Source: Polaribacter sp. Z022 (GTDB taxonomy: Bacteria; Bacteroidota; Bacteroidia; Flavobacteriales; Flavobacteriaceae). From it: DNA of 64,000 bases. Of the stretch, positions 62,037 through 64,000 are shown piece by piece. The translations under genes were made by a program, and so were the position numbers. The stretch is from the NCBI RefSeq assembly GCF_023555495.1, contig NZ_JALCZO010000007.1, positions 62,001-126,000 on the forward strand, written 5' to 3'. Below the pieces are notes generated by a model that saw only the letters and a list, made by a program, of their open reading frames with translations, was not told the DNA's origin and searched no databases. The stretch's first letter is position 1; the number at the start of each line of letters is the position of its first letter.

Positions 62037-63395
62037 ATGTTAAATATATCTAATAACCAATTAAACAAAGCTGTTGATTTAAAAAATTTTAAATCGGGTA
62101 AAAAAATATTTAATAAAAAATATTACAAAGCTTTTAATAAATTTCTTTTTGGCTTTGCTATTTTAATATTTATCATATTGTTCTTGCCTTGGACTCAGAA
62201 TATAACTGGTCAAGGTCAAGTAACTACTTTATATCCTAATCAAAGACCACAAACAATACAATCTCAAATACCTGGAAGAATAGAAGAATGGTTTATACAA
62301 GAAGGAGATTTTGTAAAAAAAGGTGATACTATTTTACGTATTTCTGAAATTAAAAGTGAGTATTTTGATAGTAGGTTAATTGAAAGAACAAACGATCAAA
62401 TAAATGCAAAATCTTCCTCTGTTAATGCATATAAAGGCAAAGTTGAAGCGTTAAAAAGACAAGTTGAAGCTTTAAAACAAGAACAAAAGTTAAAAACAGC
62501 TCAAACTAGAAATAAGTTACTACAATCTAAATTAAAAGTTAAAAGCGATAGTATAGATTTTGAAGCTGCTAAAACAAACATTTCTATTGCAGAAAGACAA
62601 TTTAACAGAACAAAAACTTTACAAGGAGAAGGTTTAAAAGCTTTAAAAGATGTTGAAGAAAAGCGTTTAAAATTACAAGCTACACAAGCTAAATTAATTT
62701 CACAAGAAAATAAATTGTTAGCAAGTAGAAACAATATTTTAAATGCAAAATTAGAGTTATCTAGAATTACAGCAACGTATACAGATAAAATTTCTAAGGC
62801 ACAAAGTGATATGTATACTGCAAAATCTAGTGGATTTGATGCAAAAGCACAAGTATCTAAATTAGAAAATAGTAAAAGTAATTATAGTGTTAGAAACAGC
62901 TTATTATACATTACAGCTCCTCAAAATGGATATATTAATAAAGCTATAAAAGGCGGAATTGGAGGTACGTTTAAAGAAGGAGAAGATTTGGTAGGAATAA
63001 TGCCTGAAAAATACGATTTAGCTGTAGAAACTTATGTAAAACCAATAGATTTACCACTATTACACATTGGCGAAAAAGTACGTGTTCAGTTTGATGGTTG
63101 GCCAGCAATTGTATTTAGTGGTTGGCCTAATGTTTCTTACGGAACTTATGGTGGAAAAGTAGTTGCTATAGAAAATTTTATAAGCAATAATGGAAAATAT
63201 AGAGTTTTATTAGCTCCAGATAACACAGATCATACTTGGCCCAAAGCCATTAGAGTAGGTTCTGGTGCAAAAACTATTGCTTTATTAGAAGATGTACCTA
63301 TTTGGTTTGAACTTTGGAGACAATTAAATAGCTTCCCTCCTAACTATTATCAACCAGAAAATGGTAATAAAAGTAAAACTGAAAAAAAGAAATAA
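62037..63395 (+). CDS. HlyD-type periplasmic adaptor
   Basis: A 452-residue membrane-fusion protein. The helix at about 34-52 (KFLFGFAILIFIILFLPWT) anchors it in the inner membrane. The lipoyl part starts IPGRIEEWFIQEGDFVKKGD (about 77-96). A long coiled coil at about 115-285 (KVEALKRQVEALKQEQKLK) reaches to the outer-membrane channel. The second lipoyl half and barrel follow (YITAPQNGYINKAI, then KVRVQFDGWPAIVF). It would link the ABC protein to the TolC-like channel, encoded 6 bp and 26 bp away on either side. Confidence 0.93.
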   Translation: MLNISNNQLNKAVDLKNFKSGKKIFNKKYYKAFNKFLFGFAILIFIILFLPWTQNITGQGQVTTLYPNQRPQTIQSQIPGRIEEWFIQEGDFVKKGDTILRISEIKSEYFDSRLIERTNDQINAKSSSVNAYKGKVEALKRQVEALKQEQKLKTAQTRNKLLQSKLKVKSDSIDFEAAKTNISIAERQFNRTKTLQGEGLKALKDVEEKRLKLQATQAKLISQENKLLASRNNILNAKLELSRITATYTDKISKAQSDMYTAKSSGFDAKAQVSKLENSKSNYSVRNSLLYITAPQNGYINKAIKGGIGGTFKEGEDLVGIMPEKYDLAVETYVKPIDLPLLHIGEKVRVQFDGWPAIVFSGWPNVSYGTYGGKVVAIENFISNNGKYRVLLAPDNTDHTWPKAIRVGSGAKTIALLEDVPIWFELWRQLNSFPPNYYQPENGNKSKTEKKK

Positions 63396-63421
63396 TATCA
63401 ACTTATTAAATTCATTTTAAT

Positions 63422-64000
63422 ATGAAAAAGTATATTTTAATTCCGTTTTTTATTATTGTATCTACTGTAGTATTAGGGCAAGATAAAGTAACTTCTGTAA
63501 TGACTTTGTCTGAATATTTAGGCTACGTAAAAAACTTTCATCCAATTGTAAAACAAGCAAACCTTGTTATCAATAAAAGTGAAGCAAAATTATTAAAAGC
63601 AAGAGGTGCTTTTGATCCTAAAATTGAAGTTGATTTTGATAAAAAACAATTTAAAGACAAAGAATACTACAATAAACTAAATGCTGCTTTTAAAATTCCA
63701 ACTTATTATGGAATTGAATTTAAAGCAAATTTTGAGAACAACGATGGTTTATATTTAAACCCAGAAGCAACAGTACCAACAGATGGTTTGTATAGTGCAG
63801 GAATTTCTGCTTCTTTATTAAACGGATTGCTTATAAATAAAAGAATGGCTTCTTTAAAACAAGCCAAATACTTTTTAAATCAGGCTAAAGAAGACCAACA
63901 AATTTTGGTAAATGAAATTTTATACAAGGCTTCAATTTCATATTTTAATTGGTTAAAAACTTACAATGAAAAAAGGGTTTATGAAGAATTCTTAAACAAT
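63422..64000 (+). CDS. TolC-family outer-membrane channel, 5' part
   Basis: At least 193 codons run off the window end without a stop. A signal peptide (1-20, cleavage near VLG-QDK) precedes the first TolC helices (MTLSEYLGYVKNFHPIVKQA, then KARGAFDPKIEVDFDKK), which is the usual opening. It completes the tripartite TetR-ABC-HlyD-TolC export operon. Confidence 0.88.
   Translation, partial: MKKYILIPFFIIVSTVVLGQDKVTSVMTLSEYLGYVKNFHPIVKQANLVINKSEAKLLKARGAFDPKIEVDFDKKQFKDKEYYNKLNAAFKIPTYYGIEFKANFENNDGLYLNPEATVPTDGLYSAGISASLLNGLLINKRMASLKQAKYFLNQAKEDQQILVNEILYKASISYFNWLKTYNEKRVYEEFLNN

Noticed and set aside
1..64000. CRISPR arrays, rRNA operons, insertion sequences with transposases
   Set aside because: No regularly spaced direct repeats of the right size, no rRNA motifs and no transposase or integrase frames were found.

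Overview
The window is AT-rich (roughly 30% GC by eye) and comes from a member of Flavobacteriaceae (Bacteroidota), probably a marine genus close to Polaribacter or Tenacibaculum. The clade call rests on Bacteroidota-type promoters (TAnnTTTG about 7 bp upstream of transcription starts, seen before many genes), a YtxJ bacillithiol-system protein, a TonB-dependent outer-membrane receptor, GDYXXLXY/DUF2157 membrane proteins, a split transketolase subunit and the hisG-D-C-B-H-A-F-IE order. The genus is inference.

Layout. 1-3.4 kb: an XRE-type regulator behind an array of TTACAATTGTAA-like sites, a PepSY-type membrane protein and a B12-binding radical SAM protein. 3.5-8.9 kb: SF2 helicase, ytxJ, clpB, histidine-phosphatase lipoprotein. 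9-12.5 kb: a secreted protein with three GPxFKNYKPW repeats beside a NarL-type two-component system and a lipoprotein. 12.6-16.7 kb: smpB, a UbiA prenyltransferase, maf, a 36-codon gene, transketolase C-half and a beta-barrel protein. 16.7-20.5 kb: FKBP lipoprotein, S4 protein, phosphoribosyltransferase, aroK, tRNA-Lys, tRNA-Leu, a carboxypeptidase-regulatory-like protein and a second small gene of the WNxRR type. 20.7-30.2 kb: prohibitin-like protein, CDF transporter, VWA-like membrane protein, EamA transporter, GDYXXLXY/DUF2157 pair, YiaA-like protein and an unrecognised helical protein.

30.3-38.4 kb is a complete histidine operon on the minus strand (hisG, D, C, B, H, ridA, A, F, IE). It is preceded by an 18-residue leader peptide containing His-His-Arg-His and a terminator, a textbook attenuator arrangement. 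At least four of its gene junctions hold copies of short interspersed repeats. 38.7-43.8 kb: ttcA, a solitary trpB homologue, a PAS histidine kinase and an HU-like protein. 44.1-48.3 kb: a two-gene McrBC-like restriction system (head domain + DUF3578 + AAA, then DUF2357/PD-(D/E)XK nuclease), the clearest defence locus here. 48.3-56.3 kb: YkgJ protein, MBL hydrolase, a probably truncated methyltransferase, a lipoprotein, typA, a LETM1-like protein coupled to proline dehydrogenase, and aroB. 56.3-64 kb: TonB-dependent receptor, cold-shock protein, and a TetR / ABC / HlyD / TolC export operon running off the end. Its ABC ATPase has lost nearly all catalytic motifs except Walker A.

The most notable signals are the 24-bp-phased operator array, two related small genes with a WNxRR(R/K)Y motif, the degenerate ABC exporter, the McrBC-like pair, the his attenuator, and several families of short palindromic repeats, one nested inside another. 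No rRNA, CRISPR array, integrase, transposase or prophage structural gene was seen.
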